Part shown: piece after piece, positions 34,932 through 42,520 of the stretch
How the letters are laid out: every line of letters starts with the position of its first letter
How positions within the stretch are numbered: position 1 is the stretch's first letter
Assembly: GCA_050184225.1 (NCBI GenBank)
Contig: JBFXAN010000025.1
Location: forward strand, 1 to 54,163
Length of the DNA stretch: 54,163 nt
Direction of reading: 5' to 3'
Source: JBFXAN01 sp050184225
GTDB lineage: Bacteria; Chloroflexota; Dehalococcoidia; CAUJGQ01
Translations under genes and position numbers: made by a program
The notes under the pieces: generated by a model
The model's database searches: none
The model's input: only the letters and a program-made list of their open reading frames with translations
What the model was told of the DNA's origin: nothing

Positions 34932-37316
34932 ATGGCAAACGGCGCACTGGCGGGACTTCGTGTCCTCGACTTGACGGATGACAGCGGCCGGCTGGCGGGC
35001 AAACTGCTCGCGGAAGCGGGAGCAGATGTCGTCCGGCTCCGTGCCGGCACGGCTGCTGGTCTGCCGATGACCGGCCCCGCCGCCGAACGGGGCGGCGTGC
35101 TCGACTGGTGGTACGACGCAGGGACGCGTCAGGTGCCACTAGACCTGGAGACAACCGAAGGACGGCGGGCGTTCCGCGACCTTGCGGCCCGCGCCGATCT
35201 GTTCATCGAAACCGAACCGCCGGGGCGACTGGCGGCGTTCGGCCTCGACTACGCCGACCTCCGTCCGCTCAACCCGCGCCTCGTCCACGTCTCCCTGACA
35301 CCGTTCGGACGGGAGGGACCGCGCGCCGGTTGGCAGACGAGCGACCTCGTCTCCGCCGCGCTCGGCGGCGTCCTCTCCGTCACCGGCGAGCCGGAGCAGC
35401 CGCTCAATAGCTGGGGACGACAGACCTTCAACGTCGGCGGCTTCTTCGCCGCGATCGTCGGGCTGGCCGGCGTCTACGCCGCCCGCGGCGAGGGGCAGGG
35501 ACAGCACGTCGATCTGTCGCTGCATGAATGTGTCAGTACCTGCACCGAGCAGGTGTTGATGTTCTGGTTCTTCCGTAACCTGCTGCCGGTCGCGATCGCG
35601 CCCCGGCAGGCGTCGTTGCACTGGTCCGGCGCCTACGAGGTGATGCCCTGCACGGACGGCCACGTGATGGTCACCCCCTCCCCGAGCCTGCCGCGCCTGA
35701 TCGCATGGGTCGCGGAGGACGGCATGGCCGACGCCGTCGCCGATATGGTGGGGGATCTTGCCCAGGTGCGGGAGAAGATTCCGCAGCTGATGGCGACGCT
35801 GCGCGAATGGGCCGTGACCAAGGATGCGCACCGCCTCTTCCTCGAGGGCCAGCGGCGGCATCTCCCCTTCGGCGAGGTGCTGAGTGTCTCCGAGGTCGCT
35901 GCCAGTCCGCAGCTGAGCGCGCGCAACTTCTTCCGGCCGGTGGTCTGGGACGGCCCGCCCGTGCGCACGCCGGGACCGCTATTCCGGATGGCGGGCACAC
36001 CCCCGCCGGCGGCGCCGCCGCCGGCGTCCGTTTCGGCGGTCGATGCGGTGCTGGCGGATTGGCCGGCACGTCCGACCGAGTCCGTCACCGCGACATCTCA
36101 TACGAACGGCGGGCGTGATTCAGCAGGACCGAAACCGCTGGCGGGCGTGCGCGTGCTGGACTTCACCTGGGTGCTGGCCGGTCCCTACGCCACCCGGATT
36201 CTGGCCGACCTCGGCGCCGACGTGATCAAGATCCAGACGGAGACCCGCTCCCAAGGCGCCAGCGGCAACGAGCACCCCTACTTCGTCATGTGGAACCGAA
36301 GCAAGCGTAGCGCCGCCCTCAACATCAAGCACCCGCGGGCGGTCGACACCTTCCGGTCGCTGGTCGAGCAATCGGACATCGTCATCGACAACTTCAGCGC
36401 CGGCGTGCTCGACCGCTGGGGCATCGGCTATGCGGCGGCCCGCCGCTGGAACGAGCGGATCATCTACCTCAACCTGACCGGGGTCGGCCGCGATGGCCCC
36501 TGGCGCGACTTCGTCACCTACGCGCCGACGATCCACGCCCTCAGTGGTTTGACCTACCTCACCAACCCGCCGGGCCGGCGTGACATCGGCCCAGGGCTCT
36601 CGCTCAACGACCATGTCAGCGGCCTTGCCGGCGCGCTCGCCGCCCTGGAGGCGCTGGAAGCCCGCCGGCGCACCGGGCAGGGCACGCTCGTCGATCTCTC
36701 CCAGTTGGAGGTCGGCGCCTATCTCGCCGGCCCTGCCTATCTCGACCTGTTCGCCAACGGTCGCGAGGCGCAACCGGCGGGCAACCGCGACCCGTTCGAG
36801 GATGTCGTGCCGAACGAGGTCTACCGCTGCCGCGGCGACGGCTGGCTGGCGATCACGGCGCGGGACGACCGGGACTGGCGGCGTCTCTACGAGACGATCG
36901 GTGACGTGACGCTCGCAGAAGACGCCCGACTTGCCGAAGTCGAAGGCCGGCGACTCTATCGCGCGCTGATTGACGACCGCCTCGGCCGCTGGTGCGCCGC
37001 GCAGGATGCCAATGGGGCGATGCGCCGGTTGCAGGCGGCCGGCGTACCAGCCGGTGTGATCCAGGATGCCGGCATGATGACCGACGCCGACGAACAACTC
37101 GGCCCGGCGGGCCGCGCCTGGTTCATCGAGGTGGTGCATCCGGTCCACGGTTCGCACCTGATCGATCGCTTTCCCGGTCGGTTCAGCGCCGCACCGACCG
37201 ATGCCTACGCGCCGGCGCCGGTGTTCGGTCAGCACACCTTCGAGGTGTATCGCGACCTGCTTGGATTCAGCGACGAGCAGATCGCGGCGGCGATCGGTGA
37301 CGGCCTGTTTACGTGA
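34932..37316 (+). CDS. Fused double CaiB/BaiF (family III) CoA-transferase
   Basis: 794 residues, twice the usual length. Two complete family III units stand in tandem: residues about 5-370 (LAGLRVLDLTDDSG, FGREGPRAGWQTSDLVSAAL, GQGQHVDLSLHE) and about 398-794 (LAGVRVLDFTWVLAGPYATR, NLTGVGRDGPWRDFVTYAPT, GTLVDLSQLE). A Pro/Ala-rich linker joins them. Each unit carries the VDLS motif region; the residue aligned with the catalytic Asp of formyl-CoA transferase looks like Glu in both halves, if that alignment is right. Family III enzymes form interlocked dimers, so the fusion may be an internal dimer. It probably activates the acid used by the thiolase/DUF35 pair. Confidence 0.85.
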   Translation: MANGALAGLRVLDLTDDSGRLAGKLLAEAGADVVRLRAGTAAGLPMTGPAAERGGVLDWWYDAGTRQVPLDLETTEGRRAFRDLAARADLFIETEPPGRLAAFGLDYADLRPLNPRLVHVSLTPFGREGPRAGWQTSDLVSAALGGVLSVTGEPEQPLNSWGRQTFNVGGFFAAIVGLAGVYAARGEGQGQHVDLSLHECVSTCTEQVLMFWFFRNLLPVAIAPRQASLHWSGAYEVMPCTDGHVMVTPSPSLPRLIAWVAEDGMADAVADMVGDLAQVREKIPQLMATLREWAVTKDAHRLFLEGQRRHLPFGEVLSVSEVAASPQLSARNFFRPVVWDGPPVRTPGPLFRMAGTPPPAAPPPASVSAVDAVLADWPARPTESVTATSHTNGGRDSAGPKPLAGVRVLDFTWVLAGPYATRILADLGADVIKIQTETRSQGASGNEHPYFVMWNRSKRSAALNIKHPRAVDTFRSLVEQSDIVIDNFSAGVLDRWGIGYAAARRWNERIIYLNLTGVGRDGPWRDFVTYAPTIHALSGLTYLTNPPGRRDIGPGLSLNDHVSGLAGALAALEALEARRRTGQGTLVDLSQLEVGAYLAGPAYLDLFANGREAQPAGNRDPFEDVVPNEVYRCRGDGWLAITARDDRDWRRLYETIGDVTLAEDARLAEVEGRRLYRALIDDRLGRWCAAQDANGAMRRLQAAGVPAGVIQDAGMMTDADEQLGPAGRAWFIEVVHPVHGSHLIDRFPGRFSAAPTDAYAPAPVFGQHTFEVYRDLLGFSDEQIAAAIGDGLFT

Positions 37317-37326
37317 TACGACGAAA

Positions 37327-37481
37327 CCTAACCCCCCGGCCCCCTTCCCTCGCAGGGCAGGGGGAGTTCTGGCAGGCGATGGTTGATGAGGGATAGACAT
37401 CCCACGACCAGACGAGATACCGGCACACGCGGTTGCATTAGGCACCCCCTTCCCTGCGAGGGAAGGGGGCCGGGGGTTAGG
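37327..37481. repeat. Two inverted copies of a GC-rich palindromic repeat
   Basis: The unit at 37327-37364 (CCTAACCCCCCGGCCCCCTT...) and the unit at 37443-37481 (...AAGGGGGCCGGGGGTTAGG) are near-perfect reverse complements about 78 bp apart. Each also contains its own CCCCCTTCCCT/AGGGAAGGGGG stem. They lie between convergent genes (ending 37316 and 37490) and could terminate both. This is a second family, related in style to the CCCTCTCCC repeats. Confidence 0.8.
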
Positions 37482-37489
37482 TATAGAGT

Positions 37490-38479
37490 CTACGCTGCGC
37501 CGACGGCGCTGGTCGCCATGCGGGCGGCGGCTTCGAAAGTGGCGCGGACAGAACGGCGCGTCAGCGCGTCGATCTGATCCTCGGTCGCGCCGTGCGCCCG
37601 CAGCCACGGCACCTCGAAGCTCGGCACCTGCAACCAACAGTCTGGGTTTGGCCCCATCGCCCCGAGCCGCATGTAGGGCGAGCCATCGTGGCCGAGGCAG
37701 ATCTGCTCGGCGTAACCGGCCTGTGCCAGCGCCAGCGCGATACCGGCCCGCCGGACCCGCTCCTCCTCCGGATAGAGCGCGCCGAACCGGTCGAGGCCGA
37801 CGGTGGCGCCGCGCGCCGCCAGCCCCTTCAGGTACTCCAGGTCCGCGCTGTCGTTGGAGTGGCCGATCGTTACCGCGCGCAGGTCGAGGCCCTCGTCTTC
37901 GAAGATGTCGAGTAGCGGCGTCCCGAGTTCGTCCGTCGCCAGCGTGTGGCAGGAGATCGGCACGCCCGCCGCCTTCGCCGCCCGCGCCGCCGCCCGCGCC
38001 GTCCGCTCCAGGCCGTCTCTCGGTGTGAAGCCCGGCCGTCCCTCCGCCAGGCGGTATTCGAGGTCCCAGGCCAGCTTGATGATGCCCGGCCGGATGCCCG
38101 TCCCCTCGATGCCGTCACGCAGCTCGCGGACGAAGTGGTCGGCGATCTCGTCGATCTCACGGCGGAGGAAGTACATCGGCACCCACCGGTAGACACCGGT
38201 CGCGCAGACGATGTTCACCCCCGTATCCGCCTCCGCGATCCGTTGAAACAGTGAGATCTGCCGTCCCAGGTCAAACGGCGTCAGGTCGATCAGGCTGTCG
38301 ATTCCGGCAGCCCTGGCCCGGCCGAGCGCCTCGATGTTGCCGGCAACCGCTTCCGCCTCATTGTAGATCCAGGGCAACCGCTCCATCCCGGCGCCGCCCA
38401 CCGTCAGATGCTCATGCGACAGGGTCCAGCCGAGTTGACCGGACTCGATCGGGCCGCGGATCGTCTGCACTGTAGACAC
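37490..38479 (-). CDS. Phosphotriesterase-family metal hydrolase
   Basis: 329 residues from GTG 38479. The binuclear-metal ligands of the phosphotriesterase/lactonase TIM barrel are all visible: HEH at 22-24 (LSHEHLTV), Lys in GIIKLAWD, His in ISCHTLATDE, His in TIGHSNDS and Asp in LGHDGSPY. Likely substrates are lactones or phosphotriesters. For the start, AGGAGG touches an ATG at 38485 but lies six bases before GTG 38479, so the GTG is more likely used. It is convergent with the CoA-transferase operon and separated from it by repeats. Confidence 0.88.
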   Translation of the reverse strand: MSTVQTIRGPIESGQLGWTLSHEHLTVGGAGMERLPWIYNEAEAVAGNIEALGRARAAGIDSLIDLTPFDLGRQISLFQRIAEADTGVNIVCATGVYRWVPMYFLRREIDEIADHFVRELRDGIEGTGIRPGIIKLAWDLEYRLAEGRPGFTPRDGLERTARAAARAAKAAGVPISCHTLATDELGTPLLDIFEDEGLDLRAVTIGHSNDSADLEYLKGLAARGATVGLDRFGALYPEEERVRRAGIALALAQAGYAEQICLGHDGSPYMRLGAMGPNPDCWLQVPSFEVPWLRAHGATEDQIDALTRRSVRATFEAAARMATSAVGAA

Positions 38480-38684
38480 AGTCATCCTCCTGGCTTTGGT
38501 TCGGGATGCAGCGTCGTCCATCCCGGCGCCTATCGCAAGTGCGCACCATGCCACACCCTGACGACATAAGGGTGGGTGCACCGCCTTGACACCGAATCGT
38601 CCGGCACCGTACAACAGTGACGGTCGCCACGACCTCCACCAACCAACGCATCAACGCACGAGACGCATGGAGGAGATACCCCGC

Positions 38685-39035
38685 ATGAAACGGCTGCTTA
38701 TCGCGGGCGTAGTCAGCAGCGTCCTGCTGCTCGGCGCGGGCGCCAACGTCGCCAACGCCGACGGTCCACTGCTCATTCCGATCCTCACGACAAATTCCGG
38801 CACCACCGCCGGCGCCACCAGCAGCACCACGAACTCGCTCTTTGCGCCGCTCTTCAGCGCCATGGCGCTCGTCGGCGCCAGTGTTCCGGCAAGTAACAGC
38901 TCCCAGACCTGTGCCGTGTCCAACACCGCCGACGGCGAACCTGAGCCCCTGACGGCGGAACAGATTGCGCTGCTTGAACAACTGGGCATCGACCCGGACG
39001 TCTGCGCCGCGAACGGTGCCACCACCGCGCCCTGA
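38685..39035 (+). CDS. Small secreted Ser/Thr/Ala-rich protein
   Basis: 116 residues. The signal peptide (KRLLIAGVVSSVLLLGAGAN, cleavage near ANA-DG) is followed by a Thr/Ser-rich low-complexity part and a C-terminal helix (LTAEQIALLEQLGIDPDVC). Two Cys may form one disulphide. The family is not recognised. ATG 38685 has GGAGGAGATACC upstream, and a strong hairpin follows. Confidence 0.7.
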   Translation: MKRLLIAGVVSSVLLLGAGANVANADGPLLIPILTTNSGTTAGATSSTTNSLFAPLFSAMALVGASVPASNSSQTCAVSNTADGEPEPLTAEQIALLEQLGIDPDVCAANGATTAP

Positions 39036-39090
39036 CCTCGATGTCGTTCCGGCTGGGATCGGTGCGGTCGGACGTTTTTGGACAACAGCA

Positions 39091-39129
39091 AACGGCCCTG
39101 ACCAGGTCACCCCTCCGGTCAGGGCCGTT
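39091..39129 (+). terminator. Terminator hairpin after the secreted protein gene
   Basis: AACGGCCCTGACC (39091-39103) pairs with GGTCAGGGCCGTT (39117-39129), a perfect 13-bp stem with a 13-base loop, 56 bp after the stop codon, followed by CGTCTTGG. Confidence 0.75.
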
Positions 39130-39228
39130 CGTCTTGGACGGGCGCCGTGCGACACACCAGAGGCGATCGCGCGGCACCCAGCATCATCGTCGCCGATGCA
39201 CCTCAATGCCCGCCTCAACGGACAAGTA

Positions 39229-39282
39229 CAAGCGCGAAACCCTGGTCACATCACCCCCAATGCGACCAGGGTTTCGCGCTTG
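39229..39282. terminator. Second long hairpin (19-bp stem)
   Basis: CAAGCGCGAAACCCTGGTC (39229-39247) and its exact reverse complement (39264-39282) are separated by 16 bases. It may be a terminator or a structured RNA element; no gene ends right before it. Confidence 0.55.
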
Positions 39283-39525
39283 CACGTCCGATATGGCGCC
39301 GTAGAGGGGACCACCACCCAGCACCACACCCCACCACGAGAAGAAGTAGATATTAAAGTAGCCCATCCGCCTCAACACGGACTCCAACGACCGAATGATT
39401 CGCATTCTGTGATCATGGCGATGTACTGCGCCAACCATGTCCATGCCACCCGAGGGTATGGCACCATGCTCGGTGATGCTGTGCGGGTGTTGTCCAGAGT
39501 TGGGGGACAAGCGAGCCGGAAACGA

Positions 39526-39555
39526 CAGAACCCGTCCACATATGGACGGGTTCTG
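39526..39555 (-). terminator. Terminator of the truncated tRNA gene
   Basis: CAGAACCCGTCCA (39526-39538) pairs with TGGACGGGTTCTG (39543-39555), a perfect 13-bp stem with a 4-base loop. On the minus strand it begins 12 bases after the tRNA CCA end and is followed by TCGTTT, the normal layout for a tRNA terminator. Confidence 0.75.
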
Positions 39556-39567
39556 AATCTAATCCTG

Positions 39568-39607
39568 TGGCAGGCCCGGAGGGACTCGAACCCCCAACCG
39601 CCTGATC
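39568..39607 (-). tRNA. 3' half of a tRNA gene (integration-site remnant)
   Basis: On the minus strand the sequence reads GGGGGTTCGAGTCCCTC (T stem, TTCGAGT loop, T stem), then CGGGCCT, G and CCA: a complete T arm and 3' acceptor strand. The part before it matches a tRNA only back to about the anticodon loop. The expected 5' acceptor strand AGGCCCG, the D arm and the 5' anticodon stem are absent upstream. It therefore cannot be a functional tRNA. It is the fragment left when an integrative element inserts into the 3' end of a tRNA gene. The identity of the tRNA cannot be told because the anticodon is lost. Confidence 0.75.
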
Positions 39608-39838
39608 GGTGATGCAAGTGCCAACACCGGCGAACACGGAGAAAGAGCGCGATTCAGCCGGCTGGATCGAGTGCTCGGTGGATTTGCTAGCGTTCTCGCC
39701 AATCTTGGGCTTGCGTCCCGGCCGCTGCCGGCCGAGTCGCTTTTTCGTGTCGACCTCCTCGTGTGGGATCAGGCAGACCCACGCGCCAATCCGACCGCCC
39801 CGCATTGACCCAGGTAGGATGTCGGCCTGCACCGTCAT
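39605..39838 (-). other. Possible truncated ORF ending at the tRNA fragment
   Basis: A minus-strand frame starting ATG 39838 codes MTVQADILPGSMRGGRIGAW and continues with a basic segment (KKRLGRQRPGRKPK). It then reads straight through the tRNA fragment (DQAVGGSSPSGP is translated tRNA). Its start lies 20 bp after the metallopeptidase remnant. The family is not recognised; it may be a gene cut by the integration event. Confidence 0.3.
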
Positions 39839-39857
39839 CAATGCCTAACACTCACAA

Positions 39858-40164
39858 TTATGCAGCGAGATAGGCTCGCAGGAGCGCGCGAAAAACATGG
39901 CCGTGATTCAGCACCTTCAGGTGAACAAGTTCGTGCGCGATCACCTGGGCGCGAACTTCGGTGGGCTGCCCTCATACGGCCGATTAGCCCGCGCGATCGC
40001 CTGAAAGAGGACGTGATCGCGCATCGGCTTGGCGCGCTCGCGGAAGTGGCGGGCGGCGTACCCGGCGACACGCTCGACTGGTCGGGGTTCTTGAGCATGT
40101 TCTTGAGAGTTGCCGCCTGTCCCAGCACCCGGTTCAGCTCCTCGACCTCGCTCACGCCTTCCAA
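39858..40164 (-). pseudogene. Frameshifted zinc metallopeptidase remnant
   Basis: Three consecutive frames give pieces of one protein. An N-terminal piece starts MEGVSEVEELNRVLGQAA (from 40164). A middle piece, VERVAGYAARHFRERAKPMR, follows in the next frame. The end, EVRAQVIAHELVHLKVLNHG then HVFRALLRAYLAA, lies in the third frame and stops at 39858. The HELVH (HExxH) motif with the following NHGHVF is typical of YgjP/M48-like metal-dependent peptidases. Two frameshifts are needed, so it is a pseudogene. It sits at the edge of the island beside the tRNA fragment. Confidence 0.55.
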
Positions 40165-40232
40165 AGCAGCGACGCTGAGGAACTCATTGAGTACGTTCTA
40201 TGACGAGACAGTCTGCCAAAAGGAGTGAGTTG

Positions 40233-42518
40233 CTAACGAGGCACCAGCCTGACCTGCTGGACTCTCTCAGTCGAACCGAGGAGCATCGGCGTCTGTCGGC
40301 GCCACCACGCGCTCAATTGCTCAAGGATCGAGGGTCGCTTGGCGTTGCGAGCGAGGCGTCCCCCGTGGCGACTTGGCGGCGCGACCGTTTCGCGCAGGAC
40401 GAGTGGTCCGGCGAAGATATAGCGGAGGCTGAGCGTGCCACGGGAGCGAGTGCCGCCGAGTTCAACCGACCGCCAGATAAAGAGCCGGCACTGCGTTATC
40501 GGCTCGCTATTGCGCCGACGCTGATTCCAGACCGCCGTGTTGCTTAAGCGTACGCCGGCTGGGCCGACCTGGAGCGTCGAAAGAAAGGCGACGAGGAGCA
40601 TGATCGCCAACAGGGGGAACAACCACCACCAGTAGCCGAAGCCCGTGGATTGCTCGAAGCTGACGTACCCCGGTGTCGTCAGCTGCACAACGTCGCCCTC
40701 CAACTCCTGCGGCCCAGTCGGTGACTCATAGATGAGCGATCGGCGCAGCGTGGACCACGACCGGATCTCGTCGTCCACCTCGCCTTCGACCAGGGCGGTA
40801 CCGGTGCCGGTTCCCTTCCAGACCACTGCCTCGCCTGCACGATCACCGCCATCTGGCGTCAGGCGAAGCTGCACGTTCAGTGGCACGGACACAGGTGTAC
40901 AGCCTTCGACCTCGCCGCCGATCGTGGCAGGCTTGTGGAAGTGTGTCGGCCAACCGAGTTTGAACGCCCAGCGGTAGGCCGACACCTCCGGTCCGCCCGG
41001 CGAGATCGTGCTCGTGAACGGCTCGGGGCACTCGTTCGAGGGTGGCCCCGCGGGCGTCTGCGTCGGGACCGGCGTGGGGGACGGCGACGGTTGGGCAACG
41101 ACATTTACACTGCCCTCACCGATCACCACCCGCCGGTCGCCGAATGCGGTGATCACCCTGAATCGCCACTGACCCTCCTCGGCGGCCGCGAGTGCATTGC
41201 TTATTCGCAGTCCGGTGCCGGCCCGTTCGAGCGTGACCTGTCGCGTGATCGCCGCTTGGCCGTTCCGCTGCGCCTCAAGCTCCACCGTTTCACCCGCCGC
41301 CGACGCGAGGTCGATCTGGCTCGTACCCGTCGGTAGGAGCTGGAGCGAGAGCGCGGCCTGCGCGATCGGCTGCTCAGGGATCGGTCGCACGTCAAATTGG
41401 GCGGGGATGGCGACCTGAGTGACGGCAAGCTGCGCGTCGGCGTCGAGTGAATCCACCCGCCAGACGCCGCGCGCGGGCGCGCGCACCCGCCAGCGCTGGC
41501 GGTCGCCCTCGATGGTGTACTGGACCGAGGGTCCCGGCTGTCGCTCCGACCCGTCCGGCGCGACGATACGAACGCCGGTCCCGGTGCGCAGGCCGTCAAT
41601 GACGAACTGCACCTCGGCGAGGAGGCCCGGCAGCTGGCACTCACTCTGGGCACCGGAACGGCCGCACAGGTCCACCAGTGCGTCGATGGCAGACTCGATT
41701 ACATCGCTAATCAGCGAATCGGGGTTGGGGCTGCGGCGCACGGCGCGCTGGCACTCGACCTCAGAGTCGCAGCCGGTGGTCGCGACCCAGTACGGCGCGG
41801 CCGTGGGGAACCAGACATCGTTTTCGTCCAGTCCGATCACGTAGAGCCGCGTTGCCTGGGCGCGGTTGAGCGACTCCCAGAGCTGTTGGAGCTCGCGGAA
41901 GTAATCGTTGCCGAACGGCCCCAACGGGCAGGCAGGCTGGCGATTGCCCTCCGGGAAACGGAGATCGCACCCATCCGGCGCCGGGAATCCGTCCGTCAGT
42001 AACACCACGATTCGCTCGCGCGGGCCTTCGCCGCGCGGCTGCGTTTGAGGTGGCTTGACCTCCGGGAGGGTAGGGCAGCCTGCATCCTGCGGGGGGCGAG
42101 CACCGGTTGCGGTCGCCCAGGCGAGGCAGAGTGCGCCTTTGAAATCGGTGCCGGCGAGTGTGTCGGGCCGGAGCGCGCCCTTGACCGCGGGGTCTTGCGG
42201 CGCCGTCAGCCCGAGGGTTGGGCGCAGCGTGCTCCCGCTGCGGATCGCCGGGCTGCCGAACTCGACCACGCCGACGCGCGCCTCATATGCATCCTGGAAG
42301 GCGGCGAGTGTGTCGACGAACTGCGTGACCGCCTCGATCCGGCGGTTGTTGGGGTCGCTCTGCCCCATCGAGCCGGATTGGTCCACTGCGAGCACGATGT
42401 CGAGCGGCACGGCACGGGGTTGCGCCGCCGCTTGGCGCGCCGGAGGCGTGGCGCCAAGCACTGCGACCACGAGTGCGGCGAACAACACGACCGCCACCCG
42501 TCGCGCGGATCGCCGCAT
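40233..42518 (-). CDS. Secreted, membrane-anchored von Willebrand A protein
   Basis: 761 residues. The signal peptide (VAVVLFAALVVAVLGATPPA, cleavage near AAAQ at 32-33) is followed by a vWA domain with MIDAS motif DQSGS (Asp46, Ser48, Ser50), the Thr in GTDFKGALCLAW and VVLLTDGFPAPDG (Asp). Several beta-sandwich stretches follow, then a Pro/Thr linker (SPSPTPVPTQTPAGP). A TM helix (about 626-648, WWWLFPLLAIMLLVAFL) leads to a cytoplasmic tail of about 110 residues. The vWA head is thus outside and the tail inside. ATG 42518 starts three bases after the tubulin-like stop, with GGGGGG upstream. It is the last gene of the six-gene operon. Confidence 0.88.
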   Translation of the reverse strand: MRRSARRVAVVLFAALVVAVLGATPPARQAAAQPRAVPLDIVLAVDQSGSMGQSDPNNRRIEAVTQFVDTLAAFQDAYEARVGVVEFGSPAIRSGSTLRPTLGLTAPQDPAVKGALRPDTLAGTDFKGALCLAWATATGARPPQDAGCPTLPEVKPPQTQPRGEGPRERIVVLLTDGFPAPDGCDLRFPEGNRQPACPLGPFGNDYFRELQQLWESLNRAQATRLYVIGLDENDVWFPTAAPYWVATTGCDSEVECQRAVRRSPNPDSLISDVIESAIDALVDLCGRSGAQSECQLPGLLAEVQFVIDGLRTGTGVRIVAPDGSERQPGPSVQYTIEGDRQRWRVRAPARGVWRVDSLDADAQLAVTQVAIPAQFDVRPIPEQPIAQAALSLQLLPTGTSQIDLASAAGETVELEAQRNGQAAITRQVTLERAGTGLRISNALAAAEEGQWRFRVITAFGDRRVVIGEGSVNVVAQPSPSPTPVPTQTPAGPPSNECPEPFTSTISPGGPEVSAYRWAFKLGWPTHFHKPATIGGEVEGCTPVSVPLNVQLRLTPDGGDRAGEAVVWKGTGTGTALVEGEVDDEIRSWSTLRRSLIYESPTGPQELEGDVVQLTTPGYVSFEQSTGFGYWWWLFPLLAIMLLVAFLSTLQVGPAGVRLSNTAVWNQRRRNSEPITQCRLFIWRSVELGGTRSRGTLSLRYIFAGPLVLRETVAPPSRHGGRLARNAKRPSILEQLSAWWRRQTPMLLGSTERVQQVRLVPR

Positions 42519-42520
42519 GG

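Larger units (their letters stand above)
39036..39525. other. Intergenic region with two strong hairpins, no convincing gene
   Basis: This is the region between the small secreted protein and the tRNA fragment. It holds the hairpins at 39091-39129 and 39229-39282. A minus-strand frame (start near 39510) runs through the second hairpin and lacks a Shine-Dalgarno, so it is not called. Confidence 0.45.

Noticed and set aside
36120..37637. 505-residue minus-strand ORF over the CoA-transferase and repeats
   Set aside because: Runs through the inverted repeats and opposite a recognised gene; not protein-like.
39184..39510. 108-residue minus-strand ORF between the hairpins
   Set aside because: Contains hydrophobic residues by chance and runs through a 19-bp inverted repeat; no Shine-Dalgarno and no family resemblance.
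39413..39567. C-terminal extension of the ORF from 39838 through the tRNA fragment
   Set aside because: This part translates tRNA and terminator sequence, so it is not real coding sequence.
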